Position numbers and translations under genes: made by a program. Positions 34,581 to 44,484 of a DNA stretch of 64,000 bases are shown piece by piece (positions within the stretch are counted from its first letter, which is position 1; every line of letters begins with the position of its first letter). Under the pieces are notes generated by a model that saw nothing but the letters and a program-made list of their open reading frames with translations, was not told the DNA's origin and did no database searches. Source of the DNA: Chromobacterium paludis (GTDB taxonomy: Bacteria > Pseudomonadota > Gammaproteobacteria > Burkholderiales > Chromobacteriaceae); assembly GCF_008275125.1 (NCBI RefSeq), contig NZ_CP043473.1:3534001-3598000 (forward strand). Direction: 5' to 3'.

Positions 34581-35221
34581 GCATCCAATAAATGAATTTC
34601 GATACGCTCTTTGTCCTTGCCGATATTGCGGCGCTTGAGCGCGATGCGCCCCACCTCGCCGCTGCGGCGCAAGTGGGTGCCGCCGCAAGGCACGCGGGCG
34701 AAGCCGGGCAGCTCCCAGTAACGGCGCTCGGCCGCTTCGTCGGAAAACGCGCTGACGATGGGCAGGTCGGCGTCTATCCAGCGCTGCGCCTCGGCGGCGA
34801 TGCCGGACAGCCAGGGCGTGATGGGCATGTCCAACGCGAAGTCTATCCTCGCCTTGTCCTCTGCGATGTGGGCGCCTATCTTCTCCACGCCGTCCACTTG
34901 GCGGCAAACCACTTCCAACACCAGCTCGGCGGCGAAATGCAGCCGCATCAGCCGGTAGCGGCGCGGCCAGTCTATCGCCACCTCTACCGTGTCGCCAGCC
35001 TGCAGGCCGTGGTCCGCGTCCAGCGTGTAGACGATGTCGCGCCCCTGCTTTTCCGCCTGCCGCACCGGGCGGCCGGCAATGTGGCCGCTGTCGCTCTCCT
35101 GGCCGCCGGAAAAGGCATAGAAGAGGGTCTCCTCCAGCCATACCCGCTCGCCGTCCACCCGGCTGACATGCGTGGTCAACCGGGTCTGGTAAGGCGCGTC
35201 CCAGAAGCGCTTGCGGCTCAC
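34577..35221 (-). CDS. AlaX-type alanyl-tRNA editing protein
   Basis: A 214-residue free-standing editing domain related to that of alanyl-tRNA synthetase, which clears Ser or Gly from mischarged tRNA-Ala. Typical blocks are LFYAFSGGQESDSGHI and the metal-binding CGGTH near the C-terminus, followed by GRIALKRRNIGKDKERIEI. The HxxxH motif of the family appears here as HFAAE, one His replaced. The start is GTG 35221, which overlaps the upstream TGA (GTGA), so it is translationally coupled. Its own stop overlaps the transporter ATG. Confidence 0.85.
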   Translation of the reverse strand: MSRKRFWDAPYQTRLTTHVSRVDGERVWLEETLFYAFSGGQESDSGHIAGRPVRQAEKQGRDIVYTLDADHGLQAGDTVEVAIDWPRRYRLMRLHFAAELVLEVVCRQVDGVEKIGAHIAEDKARIDFALDMPITPWLSGIAAEAQRWIDADLPIVSAFSDEAAERRYWELPGFARVPCGGTHLRRSGEVGRIALKRRNIGKDKERIEIHLLDA

Positions 35222-36150
35222 AACAAGCGCGCCAGATAATCCACCAGACTCAGCGGGTAGACAAAGTCGCGGCCGCTCAGCTGCTGGTAGCGCTGGCGGA
35301 ACTCCCCGTTGCAAGGCTGCAGTATCAGAGCCTGCGTCATCGCTTCCAGCGCCGCATGTTTATTGCCTAGCTGCTCTTCGGCCAAGGACCAGACCAGCCA
35401 GGCATCATGCACCCTGAAGTTCTGCGACAGAATTTGCCGCGCCAATAGGGCCAATTGCGCAAAATCATCGCCCTTGCGGAAGCTGCCTATCATTTCCGGC
35501 ACCAGTTGCTCCAAACCAGGCAGGCTCTGCCCTGCCTTGCGCAGCACCAGGGTGTGGCCGTTTCCCACCTTGCTGTCGGTTTCCTCCACTGCCTCCAGCA
35601 GCCAACAGCCTAACTGGTTGGCGTTGTACCAATTCAGCGCCGCCAACAACACTTGCAGGATGAAGACATGATAGTGGGAACGCCAAGGCTGCCCAGGCAG
35701 GAGGGAGCGCGGCGTGTCTCGCCGCTCGCGCGCAGCCACCAAATCGTCCAGATGGGTGATCGGACGGCTGCTATCGGTCGGTTCGGCAAAGCGCTTGGGC
35801 ACGATCATGAAATTGATGCCCCCAGGCTTCAATACCCTCTCCCACTCCATCCAGGCGCCGAACATATCCGGCAAATGCTCCAATACATGCGACGAAGCTA
35901 CATAGTCGAGCTCGCCATCGCCAAACGGCAAGGCGATCGCCTCCGCGATGCAATCCACTCTGGCCGGCCCTTGGCCGCAACGCCGTTGCTCGGCCACATA
36001 CACTTGGTAATCCGCCAGGTCTTCCGGCTCCAAGGCGTTCACCCCGTCGCTGGGCGCCACGCTGATGCAGTCGTACGGCGCCAATGGATTATGCGCAGCC
36101 CGTCCCAGCTCCACGCCGCGTCCCCGCAGCAAATCTTCCGCCAGCTTCAT
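35218..36150 (-). CDS. SAM-dependent methyltransferase with helical C-terminal extension
   Basis: A 310-residue protein. The N-terminal about 190 residues are a class I methyltransferase (Methyltransf_11-like), with the late motifs LPFGDGELDYVASSHVLEHL and ERVLKPGG. Motif I is degenerate (GVELGRAAHNPL) and lies at the very N-terminus. The last about 90 residues are helical and look TPR-like (AWLVWSLAEEQLGNKHAALEA). Substrate unknown; genes of this type also occur near glycan clusters. It is the second gene of a four-gene operon and ends inside the alaX start. Confidence 0.78.
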   Translation of the reverse strand: MKLAEDLLRGRGVELGRAAHNPLAPYDCISVAPSDGVNALEPEDLADYQVYVAEQRRCGQGPARVDCIAEAIALPFGDGELDYVASSHVLEHLPDMFGAWMEWERVLKPGGINFMIVPKRFAEPTDSSRPITHLDDLVAARERRDTPRSLLPGQPWRSHYHVFILQVLLAALNWYNANQLGCWLLEAVEETDSKVGNGHTLVLRKAGQSLPGLEQLVPEMIGSFRKGDDFAQLALLARQILSQNFRVHDAWLVWSLAEEQLGNKHAALEAMTQALILQPCNGEFRQRYQQLSGRDFVYPLSLVDYLARLL

Positions 36151-36156
36151 CGCTTT

Positions 36157-36618
36157 CTATCCTCGATCTTGCGCTCCAGCCGTTTCGGCCGTTAAACGCT
36201 GATACACATTCTGCTCTAAACGCTCCATGATACGCTCCGGCTTGGATAGCTGCGTGAAACCATATTGCGCATACAAACCATGCGCGTCGGCCGTGGCCAG
36301 CATCATGCGCCGCAGGTCGCGCAACGCCGGGTGCGCCAGCATGGCCGCCACCAGTTGCTTGCCCACGCCCTTCCCCTGCCATTCCTCCAGCACGAAGATG
36401 TCGGCCAGGTAGGCGAAGGTGGCGCGGTCGGTGACGACGCGGCCGAAACCCACCTGCGCGCCGTCGTCGGCATAGGCGCCGAAACACAGCGAATGCTCAA
36501 TGGAACGCTCGAAGATGGCGCGCGGCAAACCCTGCGCCCAATACGACTGGCGCGACAAATAATCATAAATCCGCTCCCTATCCAGCCGCCGCGGATCGCA
36601 ATCAATTTGCACCGGCAT
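36157..36618 (-). CDS. GNAT-family N-acetyltransferase
   Basis: A 153-residue GNAT enzyme of the YjcF/ElaA-like short type. Features are LSRQSYWAQGLPRAIFERSI, a strand with VGFGRVVTDRATFAYLADIFV, the acetyl-CoA loop EWQGKGVGKQLVAAML and LATADAHGLYAQYGF. ATG 36618 follows GGAGG. It is the first gene of the operon leading through the methyltransferase (six-base gap) to AlaX and the EamA transporter. The acceptor is unknown; an amino-acid-like substrate would fit the tRNA-editing neighbour, but that is speculation. Confidence 0.88.
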   Translation of the reverse strand: MPVQIDCDPRRLDRERIYDYLSRQSYWAQGLPRAIFERSIEHSLCFGAYADDGAQVGFGRVVTDRATFAYLADIFVLEEWQGKGVGKQLVAAMLAHPALRDLRRMMLATADAHGLYAQYGFTQLSKPERIMERLEQNVYQRLTAETAGAQDRG

Positions 36619-36818
36619 GGCGCCCTCCGTTTGCATCGTAAAATTCCCAGCCTAAACAAGTCCCAGTCTTCGAACAAGCGTTTGGCATGTTGGCGGCTGT
36701 CAAATGGCTTGAATGGCTGAATTTATGGCATTTCATTGCCATGACGGCGCAAAAACCCCGTTGCCAGCGGCGCGAAAAACTCGCACGATAAGCGTTTACC
36801 CATCGCAAGCCTGACGCC

Positions 36819-37109
36819 ATGAATTTGCTGCCGCTGCTGAGGAAGCTATTGTTCGCCCTGCTGGCCCTGGCCATCCTGCTATGGAGCTACGGCAGCTGGC
36901 AGAACCGCCCCGAACTGGTGAACGCCGCCATCTGGCTGGGCGACGGCCTGGCCATGGCCGGCGCCTATCTGGTGCCCACCGCCACCGCAGTGCTGGTGAA
37001 AAGCCCGCGCCTGAAAACCGTGGCGCTGCTGAACGTGCTGGGCGGCTGGCTGATCCTGCCCTGGCTGCTGGCGATGGGCCTGGCTTTGAAACGCGACGAT
37101 CTGGCCTGA
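36819..37109 (+). CDS. Small hypothetical membrane protein
   Basis: A 96-residue protein with three hydrophobic segments ([37 protein letters not shown] and [20 protein letters not shown]) and short charged loops. It has no known signature. It is located 70 bases upstream of the aminotransferase gene on the same strand, so a common transcript is possible. No good ribosome site was seen before ATG 36819. Confidence 0.62.
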   Translation: MNLLPLLRKLLFALLALAILLWSYGSWQNRPELVNAAIWLGDGLAMAGAYLVPTATAVLVKSPRLKTVALLNVLGGWLILPWLLAMGLALKRDDLA

Positions 37110-37179
37110 GCGCCGCGCCGCACACCGGGCGACTCGCCGGCCAACAGGCGGGCACCCGTCAACCAAGAGGAGAAGATTC

Positions 37180-38373
37180 GTGTTCCAACATGTAGACGCC
37201 TACGCCGGCGACCCCATCCTGTCGCTGGTGGAAGCCTTCGGCAAAGATCCGCGCGAACAGAAGGTCAATCTCAGCATCGGCCTGTATTACGACGAGGCCG
37301 GCCGCATCCCGCGCCTGAAGGCCGTGGAGCAGGCCGAGGCGCTGCTGGCCAGCCAGCCGCAGCCGCCTTGCACCTATCTGCCCATGGACGGCATGCCGGC
37401 CTACCGCAACGCGGTGCAGGCGCTGCTGTTCGGCGCCGACCACCCCGCGGTGACCAGCGGCCGCATCGCCACGCTGCAGACGCTGGGCGGCTCCGGCGCG
37501 CTAAAAGTGGGCGCGGACTTCCTCAAGCGCTATTTCCCGGCCTCCGGCGTCTGGGTCAGCGACCCCACCTGGGACAACCACGTGGCCATCTTCGAAGGCG
37601 CGGGCTTGGCGGTGGAATGCTACCCCTACTTCGATCCGGCCACCCGCGGCGTGGACTTCCCGGCCATGCTGGCCAAGCTGCAGACGCTGCCGGCCAAGAG
37701 CATCGTGCTGCTGCATCCGTGTTGCCACAACCCCACCGGCGCGGACCTGACGAACGCGCAGTGGGACCAGGTGGTGGCCGTGGCCAAGGAGCGCCAGCTG
37801 ATTCCGTTTATGGACATCGCCTACCAGGGCTTCGGCGCCGGGCTGGAAGAAGACGCCTACGCCATCCGCGCCATGGCGGACGCCGGCATCGCCTTCCTGG
37901 TCAGCAACTCCTTCTCCAAGATTTTCTCGCTGTACGGCGAGCGCTGCGGCGGCCTGTCCGTGGTCTGCGACGACGCGGCCGAAGCGGCGCTGGTATCCGG
38001 CCAACTGAAGGCCACCGTGCGCCGCAACTACTCCAGCCCGCCGACGCACGGCGCCAAGGTGATCGCCGCCGTGCTGAGCTCGCCGGAACTGAAGGCGCTG
38101 TGGGTTTCCGAGGTCAACGAAATGCGCGAGCGCATCCAGGCCATGCGCGGCGTGCTGGTGCAGGTGCTGAAGGAAGCGCTGCCTGAGCGCGACTTCGGCT
38201 ACCTAGTGAACCAACGCGGCATGTTCAGCTACACCGGCTTCAGCCAAGCCCAGGTGGACAAGCTGCGCGAGCAGTTCGGCGTCTACCTGGTGGGCAGCGG
38301 CCGCATGTGCGTGGCCGGCCTCAACACCGCCAACGCGCCCTATGTAGCCGAGTCCTTCGCCAAGGTGCAGTAA
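37180..38373 (+). CDS. tyrB: Aromatic-amino-acid aminotransferase (TyrB/AspC family)
   Basis: A 397-residue PLP-dependent class I aminotransferase that exchanges amino groups between aromatic amino acids (or aspartate) and 2-oxoglutarate. Clear family blocks are [48 protein letters not shown] and the PLP-lysine motif [16 protein letters not shown] (Lys247). The C-terminal Arg-containing [11 protein letters not shown] binds the substrate carboxylate. It starts at GTG 37180 behind AGAGGAGAAG. It could feed indolepyruvate or phenylpyruvate to the oxidoreductase encoded at 55297. Aspartate aminotransferase is an alternative. Confidence 0.88.
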   Translation: MFQHVDAYAGDPILSLVEAFGKDPREQKVNLSIGLYYDEAGRIPRLKAVEQAEALLASQPQPPCTYLPMDGMPAYRNAVQALLFGADHPAVTSGRIATLQTLGGSGALKVGADFLKRYFPASGVWVSDPTWDNHVAIFEGAGLAVECYPYFDPATRGVDFPAMLAKLQTLPAKSIVLLHPCCHNPTGADLTNAQWDQVVAVAKERQLIPFMDIAYQGFGAGLEEDAYAIRAMADAGIAFLVSNSFSKIFSLYGERCGGLSVVCDDAAEAALVSGQLKATVRRNYSSPPTHGAKVIAAVLSSPELKALWVSEVNEMRERIQAMRGVLVQVLKEALPERDFGYLVNQRGMFSYTGFSQAQVDKLREQFGVYLVGSGRMCVAGLNTANAPYVAESFAKVQ

Positions 38374-38419
38374 GCGCCTCCCGGCGTTTCAAGCAAGGCG
38401 GCCAAGCAGCCGCCTTTTT

Positions 38420-39406
38420 TCATGCCGCCGCGCGGCCGCGCCAGCCATGCGCAGCCACCTCAGCCGCCAGCGCCAGCCAGGCGCCGTCGTCTTCCAGCTC
38501 GGCCAGGCGCAGGCAGCTCAAGGCCAGCTTCACGCTATGATCCTCCGGCTGCCCACGCGCCATGCCGGCGATTTCGCCGATGTCCGCCGAACTCCCTGCC
38601 AGCTTCCGCGACAAGTCCGGGCAGCCGTTATAGATGTACATGCCCAGCAGCGCCGCCTGCATCTGCAAGGCCGCATCGTCTGGCGCATCGCTCAGGCCAT
38701 GGCCGCGCGCCAGGCTCAGCACCGCCTCCCAGCCCGTGATCAGATGCAAGGCGTCGAAGCTGCGCCGCGCCAGGAACAGCTGGCGCGCGACACGGCGCTG
38801 CTCGCGCGCGCCGGCCAGCAGGCCCGGCGGCAGCCTATCCGGCAATTCCGGCAAGGCCAGCGCCTGTTCGATGCCGTCCACGATCAGCTTGCCGTCGTCC
38901 GGGCTGGACAGGGGGTGATCTCGCCAATCGCGCAACACCTCGCCCAGATTGCAGGGCGCGCTGGCGCGGCCGGGCAAGGCCAGCTGCTGCCAATGGCTAA
39001 GCGCGTAGGCCAGCGCGGCGTCCACCTCCTCCGCCACCTCGCTGCGCAGGGCGTAGGCCAGCCGGATCGCGCCGTGAAACGAGGCCGATGCCGGCGCCGC
39101 CAATACCTGCCGCAGCCGCTGCGGCCACTGGCCAAGCCACTCGCCGCGCTCGCGCTCCCAGGCCAAGCGCCGCCGCCACGCGCCTTCGCTGGCCCGTTCT
39201 CCCAGCCAGCCGGCGGTATCCGCGATATCGCGTCCATCGTCGGGCACCGCCTCCAAATGGCCGCGCCGCGCCGCGAACAGCCGTAGCTCCGCCTCGCCCG
39301 CGCCCAGCTCGTCCAGCGCGGCCAGCGCCATGGGCAAGTGGTTGCTCAAACCGCCGCGGTAGCTGCCGCCATACGGCAACAGCTCGATCAACAAATCCTT
39401 CAGCAT
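38420..39406 (-). CDS. Questin-oxidase-like (DUF4243) protein
   Basis: A 328-residue protein with the layout of the questin oxidase/DUF4243 family: an N-terminal YRGGLSNHLPMALAALDELGA, a central FHGAIRLAYALRSEV, a later FDALHLITGWEAVLSL and a C-terminal helical repeat. Fungal members perform Baeyer-Villiger-type cleavage of anthraquinones; bacterial ones are uncharacterised. ATG 39406 follows GGAGCAGG. It is convergent with the aminotransferase gene. Function in this organism is unknown. Confidence 0.72.
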   Translation of the reverse strand: MLKDLLIELLPYGGSYRGGLSNHLPMALAALDELGAGEAELRLFAARRGHLEAVPDDGRDIADTAGWLGERASEGAWRRRLAWERERGEWLGQWPQRLRQVLAAPASASFHGAIRLAYALRSEVAEEVDAALAYALSHWQQLALPGRASAPCNLGEVLRDWRDHPLSSPDDGKLIVDGIEQALALPELPDRLPPGLLAGAREQRRVARQLFLARRSFDALHLITGWEAVLSLARGHGLSDAPDDAALQMQAALLGMYIYNGCPDLSRKLAGSSADIGEIAGMARGQPEDHSVKLALSCLRLAELEDDGAWLALAAEVAAHGWRGRAAA

Positions 39407-39692
39407 GGCCTGCTCCAATTGGCTCTCTTCCCTTCAGTCTGGAAGCACCACAACAAAAATGCCAATTGGATTTACACATATGCGCGATAGCTCCAGGGGT
39501 CTACGCCTCTCAAGCCATACGCCATGACAATGTTCCGCCTTTGGGTGGGTTAGAGTGCTGCCAGCCGGGCGGAACCGGCATCCAAGCCATCCGTCCGCGC
39601 AGCAAACACTAAACCAGGCTGACTCATGTGAGGTAAACGTTGAGCCTCGCCGCGCCACACACAAAGATCAACTTAAAGACCAACTTAACGCG
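39407..39692. other. Intergenic stretch without an identified gene
   Basis: No supported gene was found in these 286 bases. A short leftward frame (ATG near 39524, MAYGLRGVDPWSYRAYV) ends after 17 codons and lacks a ribosome site; it may be a relic. GC content falls in the right third, next to the low-GC gene at 39693. No promoter or terminator could be assigned. Confidence 0.3.
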
Positions 39693-40139
39693 CTATATCG
39701 ATGAGCCGTATTTTCTCACCACGCCTCCCGCCGCTACCAAAAACGCGACGAAACAGATCAAAAAGCCCAGTTCATTGGCCAGCAACTGCATGTATAGAAA
39801 GGTTTCTCCTGAAGAAGCCATTTTGGGCGAACACTTCATGATGCCCGCAATTAATGGCGAAGCGGCAATCGCCGTGACACCTGTCGATACGAGAAAATGC
39901 GGCAGCCCGATTTTTTCGATCGCGATGGCTCGCCAGATATTAAAGCGAGCAAAAACCATAACACCGGAGATCGCATTCAAGGGCGCCAACACCCCTGCCG
40001 CATACCATAGCGCTGCCGACCACCCCCACTGCGCCACACAAGCGCTGCCCCATTGCTCAGCCCATAAAGACAGAACAAACAGCAAAACGGCATTGAGGCC
40101 GAACATCCATAGCAGATACTTCTTGAGCAGACGGGCCAT
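39693..40139 (-). CDS. Hypothetical membrane protein (low GC)
   Basis: A 148-residue protein with four hydrophobic segments (LNAVLLFVLSLWAE, ALWYAAGVLAPLNAISGVMVFA, LVSTGVTAIAASPLIAGIM and LGFLICFVAFLVAAGGVV). It has no recognised family. Its base composition is clearly lower in GC than its neighbours, and codon choice is less biased, which suggests recent transfer. The size and membrane layout resemble toxin-immunity proteins, but no toxin gene is adjacent. Confidence 0.65.
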   Translation of the reverse strand: MARLLKKYLLWMFGLNAVLLFVLSLWAEQWGSACVAQWGWSAALWYAAGVLAPLNAISGVMVFARFNIWRAIAIEKIGLPHFLVSTGVTAIAASPLIAGIMKCSPKMASSGETFLYMQLLANELGFLICFVAFLVAAGGVVRKYGSSI

Positions 40140-40225
40140 CTCTACTACTCCCTAAAGGCCTTGCCTTGATAAAGAATGCGCACCTTACTCGCGATGAGTG
40201 GCGGAATCGTATCGACCTGCATAAG

Positions 40226-40253
40226 AAAGGGCGACCTTTCCGCCGCCCTTTCA
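40226..40253 (-). terminator. Probable terminator after the gene at 40333
   Basis: GAAAGGGCG and CGCCCTTTC form a perfect 9-bp stem with a 10-base loop, followed leftward by TTATG. The tail is only moderately T-rich, so the call is tentative. Confidence 0.45.
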
Positions 40254-40332
40254 CTCATCGCTCATCAGTGCGTGCCCCAAGCGTGAGAATAGCCGTTTGT
40301 GAGCCTGGATGAGCACGGCCTCCAGATAGCCC

Positions 40333-40755
40333 TTACCGCTTAACGAGGCAGCGCAAGTAGTCTCCATCCGCCCCATCATCATAGGCGGTATCCAGCAACT
40401 GATAGCCGGGTGCCTTGACTGTTCCAGTGCTGGCGCCAGCCTTCAGCGGTTTGCCCACTTGTTTGGAAATGCCTGCCAAAGCAAGACGGGATGGATTATC
40501 TTGACGACCATTCACTTCAACCGCCAATTGCAAACCCTTGATATTTTCCTCCGGCGTATCAAAGCGCGAGATATGCAGCACCTTGACCCCATTGAATACC
40601 ACGCCGTGAATCTTGGTGTTTTTCTTGATAGCGGCCATATCGCAAGAGGCGAAGATATTGGCCACGGCAGCCGCATTCAAAGGTTGAGCCGATGTCGCGA
40701 ACGCAGGTGTGGATAAGGCAAACGCCGCAAGCAACGCTAATTGCATTGTTTTCAT
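40333..40755 (-). CDS. Hypothetical exported protein
   Basis: A 140-residue protein with signal peptide LALLAAFALSTPAFATSAQ. The mature part (about 120 residues) has one Cys pair (FASCDM and LRCLVKR at the end) that could form a disulfide, plus beta-type segments such as IHGVVFNGVKVLHISRFD. No family recognised. ATG 40755 follows AGGAATT. Like the gene to its left it has moderate GC content, and the two may be a transferred pair. Confidence 0.68.
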   Translation of the reverse strand: MKTMQLALLAAFALSTPAFATSAQPLNAAAVANIFASCDMAAIKKNTKIHGVVFNGVKVLHISRFDTPEENIKGLQLAVEVNGRQDNPSRLALAGISKQVGKPLKAGASTGTVKAPGYQLLDTAYDDGADGDYLRCLVKR

Positions 40756-41141
40756 ATACGAATTCCTATTTAGCCCTTCGCATCGAGGCGACGCCCTCGA
40801 TGCCAGACCGGCATGATGTTGCCATACAAAATACAAAACAGCCATAACTAAATGAATTATTCGTAAAAACCAGCATATAAATCCATACTCATGCCAATTC
40901 CGCCACCCGCAATCACAGCAAGCCAGCTTAGAAACTGGCTGGATAGTACATGCGCCATCATCCGGCAAGGCGGCCGCAACCATTGCCACGAACGCCTTGG
41001 GCGGCCATTCGCTCGCCATGCCATGAACAGAATGACGAAGGGCAAGCCTCTCGGCCTGCCCTTGCTATTTGTCGTCACCCATTTCCCGATGACACGAACT
41101 CGGCGGAACGCCCCGGCTCTGCCGGGGCGTTCCGCCCTACT
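40756..41141. other. 386-base gap: REP element and otherwise no gene
   Basis: The right end (41103-41140) is a REP element. An imperfect hairpin (AAGGGCA...TGCCCTT, 41040-41065) lies upstream of it and may act with it as the end of the hut transcript. The left part is AT-rich and probably carries the promoter of the gene at 40333. A leftward frame at 40857-41078 is open but has no ribosome site or codon bias. Confidence 0.4.
41103..41140. repeat. REP element, third copy
   Basis: Read from the bottom strand it begins GTAGGGCGGAACGCCCCGG and closes CCGGGGCGTTCCGCC, a near-perfect hairpin. The head GTAGGGCGGA is identical to that of the two copies at 20918-21027. It lies one base after the hutH stop codon (41142). 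Confidence 0.78.
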
Positions 41142-42674
41142 TTACAGCGACGGCAACACCTCGCCGTCCACCAGGCCGTTGAAGCGGCCGCTGGCCACCA
41201 GCGTGGCCGCTTTTTCGATATCCGGCGCGAAGTAACGGTCCTTGTCATAGAACGACACCTGCTCGCGCAGCATGCCCTTGGCCGCTTCCAGCTTGTCGCT
41301 GGTCTTGTTGGGCGCGCGGAAGTCTATGCCCTGGCAGGCGGCCAGCAGCTCCACCGCCAGGATGCCGGCGGTGTTGCCCGCCATGTCGCGCAGGCGGCGG
41401 CCGGCGAAGGTGGCCATGGACACGTGGTCTTCCTGGTTGGCGCTGGTGGGCAGGCTGTCCACCGAAGCCGGGTGGGCCAGCGACTTGTTCTCGCTGGCCA
41501 GCGCGGCGGACGTCACCTGGGCGATCATGAAGCCGGAGTTGACGCCGCCGTTGTTGACCAGGAAGGGCGGCAGCTTGGACAGATTGCTGTCGATCAGCAG
41601 CGCCATGCGGCGTTCGGACAAGGAACCGATTTCGGCGATGGCCAAGGCCAGGTTGTCGGCGGCGAAGGCCACCGGCTCGGCGTGGAAGTTGCCGCCGGAC
41701 AGGATGTCGTTGTCGCCGGCGAAAACCAGCGGGTTGTCGGACACCGAGTTGGCCTCCACGCGCAGCACTTCGGCCGCCTGGCGGATTTGCGTCAGGCAGG
41801 CGCCCATCACTTGCGGCTGGCAGCGCAGGCTGTACGGGTCTTGCACCTTGCCGCAGTCCTCATGCGATTGCTCGATCTGGCTGTGCGCCAGCAAGTCGCG
41901 GTACAGGCGGGCGGCGTCGATCTGGCCCTGATGGCCGCGCACTTCGTGGATGCGCGCGTCGAACGGCGTGCGGCTGCCCAGCGCGGCCTCCACCGACAAG
42001 CTGCCGGCCACGGTGGCGGAAACATACAGGTCTTCGGCGGCGAACAGGCCTTCCAGCGCGAAGGCGGTGGACGCCTGGGTGCCGTTGAGCAAGGCCAGGC
42101 CTTCCTTGGGCGCCAGGGTGATGGGCTCCAGGCCGGCGGAGCGCATCGCCACCGCGCCCGGCACGCGCACGCCGTCGACAAAGGCTTCGCCCTCGCCGAT
42201 CAGCACCGCGCTCATATGCGACAGCGGCGCCAGGTCGCCGGAGGCGCCGACCGAGCCCTTCTGCGGGATCACCGGGTAGATCTGGCGGTTGAACAAGGTG
42301 ACCAAGGCCTCGATCACCTGGCGGCGGATGCCGGAGAAGCCGCGCGCCAGCGAGTTGATCTTCAGCGCCATCACCAGGCGCACGGTGCTGGCGTCCATCG
42401 GCGCGCCAATGCCGGCGGCGTGGGACAGCACGATGGAGCGCTGCAGCAGCTCCAGCTCTTCCGGCGCGATCTTGGTGCTGGCCAGCAGGCCGAAGCCGGT
42501 GTTGATGCCGTAAACGGTGCGGCCTTCGGACAATACGCGCGCCACGGTGGCGGCGGAGGCGTCGATGGCGGCGTGGCTGGACGGGTCCAGCTGCAGTTGC
42601 AGGCCGGTTTCACGTGAAACACGGCGCAGGTCGGCCAGCGTCAGTTGGCCCGGTACGATGTTGAGTATGCTCAT
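41142..42674 (-). CDS. hutH: Histidine ammonia-lyase HutH
   Basis: A 510-residue lyase that converts L-histidine to urocanate and ammonia, the first step of histidine use. The self-formed MIO cofactor comes from the Ala-Ser-Gly in [15 protein letters not shown]. Family blocks [23 protein letters not shown] and [16 protein letters not shown] are intact, and length is standard. It is the last gene of the hut operon, 105 bases after hutU. An exact parS site lies near its 5' end (codons VSRET). Confidence 0.98.
   Translation of the reverse strand: MSILNIVPGQLTLADLRRVSRETGLQLQLDPSSHAAIDASAATVARVLSEGRTVYGINTGFGLLASTKIAPEELELLQRSIVLSHAAGIGAPMDASTVRLVMALKINSLARGFSGIRRQVIEALVTLFNRQIYPVIPQKGSVGASGDLAPLSHMSAVLIGEGEAFVDGVRVPGAVAMRSAGLEPITLAPKEGLALLNGTQASTAFALEGLFAAEDLYVSATVAGSLSVEAALGSRTPFDARIHEVRGHQGQIDAARLYRDLLAHSQIEQSHEDCGKVQDPYSLRCQPQVMGACLTQIRQAAEVLRVEANSVSDNPLVFAGDNDILSGGNFHAEPVAFAADNLALAIAEIGSLSERRMALLIDSNLSKLPPFLVNNGGVNSGFMIAQVTSAALASENKSLAHPASVDSLPTSANQEDHVSMATFAGRRLRDMAGNTAGILAVELLAACQGIDFRAPNKTSDKLEAAKGMLREQVSFYDKDRYFAPDIEKAATLVASGRFNGLVDGEVLPSL
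42607..42620. promoter_or_regulatory. parS site (ParB binding), exact
   Basis: GTTTCACGTGAAAC, a perfect copy of the ParB-binding palindrome, within codons for Val-Ser-Arg-Glu-Thr at about residues 19-23 of HutH. Confidence 0.85.
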
Positions 42675-42779
42675 GGCTTCTGTCTCTCTTGCTTCTTTGT
42701 TCTATTGCTTGCGCGCCGCGTGGCGGGCGGCGATGCGCATCGGGGCGGAAAGACCGCCCGGTTCGCCGCCCCCTCGCGC

Positions 42780-44450
42780 TTACTTCAGCATCGGCAGGTC
42801 CAGGCCCTGCTCCTTGGCGCAGTTCACCGCGATGTCGTAGCCGGCGTCGGCATGGCGCATCACGCCGGTGCCCGGGTCGTTGCGCAATACGCGGCCCAGC
42901 CGTTCGGACGCGGCATCCGTCCCGTCGCAGACGATGACCACGCCGGAATGCTGGCTGAAGCCCATGCCCACGCCGCCGCCGTGGTGCAGCGACACCCAGG
43001 TGGCGCCGCCGGCGGTGTTGAGCAAGGCGTTCAGCAGCGGCCAGTCGGACACGGCGTCAGAGCCGTCGCGCATGCTTTCGGTTTCGCGGTTGGGGCTGGC
43101 GACCGAGCCGGAGTCCAGATGGTCGCGGCCGATGACGATAGGCGCCTTCAATTCGCCGTTCTTCACCATCTCGTTGAAAGCCTGGCCCAGGCGGGCGCGG
43201 TCTTTCAGGCCTACCCAGCAGATGCGCGCCGGCAGGCCCTGGAAGGCGATGCGCTCCTTGGCCATGTCCAGCCAGTTGTGCAGGTGCGGATCGTCCGGGA
43301 TCAGCTCCTTGACCTTGGCGTCGGTCTTGTAGATGTCTTCCGGATCGCCGGACAGCGCCACCCAGCGGAAAGGGCCGATGCCCTCGCAGAACAGCGGGCG
43401 GACATAGGCCGGGACGAAGCCGGGGAAGTCGAAGGCGTTTTGCACGCCCTCTTCCAGCGCCATCTGGCGGATATTGTTGCCGTAGTCCAGCGTGGCCGCG
43501 CCGCGTTCCTGCAGCGTCAGCATGGCACGCACTTGAACGGCCATGGATTGCTTGGCGGCGGCGGTGATTTCAGCGGCGGCGGTCTTCTGCTTGTCGCGCC
43601 ACTGCGCCACGGTCCAGCCCTGCGGCAGGTAGCCGTGCACCGGGTCGTGGGCAGAGGTCTGGTCGGTGACCACGTCCGGGGTGATGCCGCGCGCCACCAG
43701 TTCGGCGAACACGTCGGCGGCGTTGCCGAGCAAGCCCACCGACACCGCCTTGCCGTTCTGCTTGGCGTCTTCGACGATAGCCAGCGCCTCGTCCAGCGTG
43801 GTGGCCTTGCGGTCGACATAGCGGGTTTTCAGACGGAAATCGATGCGGGTTTCGTCGCATTCGACGGCGATCATGCTGAAGCCGGCCATGGTGGCGGCCA
43901 GCGGCTGCGCGCCGCCCATGCCGCCCAGGCCGCCGGTCAGAATCCAGCGGCCTTGCGGCTTGCCGCCGAAGTGCTGGTTGGCGACGGCGAAGAAGGTTTC
44001 GTACGTCCCCTGCACGATGCCCTGCGAGCCGATGTAGATCCAGGAGCCGGCCGTCATCTGGCCGTACATCATCAGGCCTTTTTTATCGAGCTCGTTGAAG
44101 TGCTCCCAATTGGCCCAGTGCGGCACCAGATTGGAGTTGGCGATCAGCACGCGCGGCGCGTTTTCGTGGGTTTTGAACACGCCCACCGGCTTGCCGGACT
44201 GCACCAGCAGCGTTTCGTCGTCTTCCAGCCGCCGCAGGGTTTCCAGAATCTTGTCGTAGCACTCCCAGTTGCGGGCGGCGCGGCCGATGCCGCCGTACAC
44301 CACCAGGCTTTGCGGGTGCTCGGCCACTTCGGCGTCCAGATTGTTCTGGATCATGCGGTAGGCGGCTTCGGTCAGCCAGCTCTTGCAGGTCAGCTGGTTG
44401 CCGCGCGGCGCGCGGATATGGCGGGATGGGTCAAAACGCGGGTCGGTCAT
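42780..44450 (-). CDS. hutU: Urocanate hydratase HutU
   Basis: A 556-residue NAD-containing urocanase, step two of histidine breakdown (urocanate to imidazolonepropionate). Conserved features are the N-terminal [16 protein letters not shown], the nucleotide-binding [14 protein letters not shown], and [10 protein letters not shown] and [17 protein letters not shown] near the C-terminus. Length equals the usual 555-560 residues. ATG 44450 follows GGAGAG. It lies 141 bases downstream of hutG; that gap holds an inverted-repeat element. Confidence 0.98.
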   Translation of the reverse strand: MTDPRFDPSRHIRAPRGNQLTCKSWLTEAAYRMIQNNLDAEVAEHPQSLVVYGGIGRAARNWECYDKILETLRRLEDDETLLVQSGKPVGVFKTHENAPRVLIANSNLVPHWANWEHFNELDKKGLMMYGQMTAGSWIYIGSQGIVQGTYETFFAVANQHFGGKPQGRWILTGGLGGMGGAQPLAATMAGFSMIAVECDETRIDFRLKTRYVDRKATTLDEALAIVEDAKQNGKAVSVGLLGNAADVFAELVARGITPDVVTDQTSAHDPVHGYLPQGWTVAQWRDKQKTAAAEITAAAKQSMAVQVRAMLTLQERGAATLDYGNNIRQMALEEGVQNAFDFPGFVPAYVRPLFCEGIGPFRWVALSGDPEDIYKTDAKVKELIPDDPHLHNWLDMAKERIAFQGLPARICWVGLKDRARLGQAFNEMVKNGELKAPIVIGRDHLDSGSVASPNRETESMRDGSDAVSDWPLLNALLNTAGGATWVSLHHGGGVGMGFSQHSGVVIVCDGTDAASERLGRVLRNDPGTGVMRHADAGYDIAVNCAKEQGLDLPMLK

Positions 44451-44484
44451 GGGGGCTCTCCTTTGTAAAACTTACATGCCTGAT

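Noticed and set aside
40857..41078. Leftward 73-codon frame in the gap right of the exported protein gene
   Set aside because: No ribosome site, unbiased codons, and overlapping frames of equal quality; not annotated as a gene.
40950..42617. Rightward open frame (555 codons) opposite hutH
   Set aside because: Same antisense pattern over a well-supported hutH gene; the composition is repetitive Gln/His/Ala/Val/Gly.
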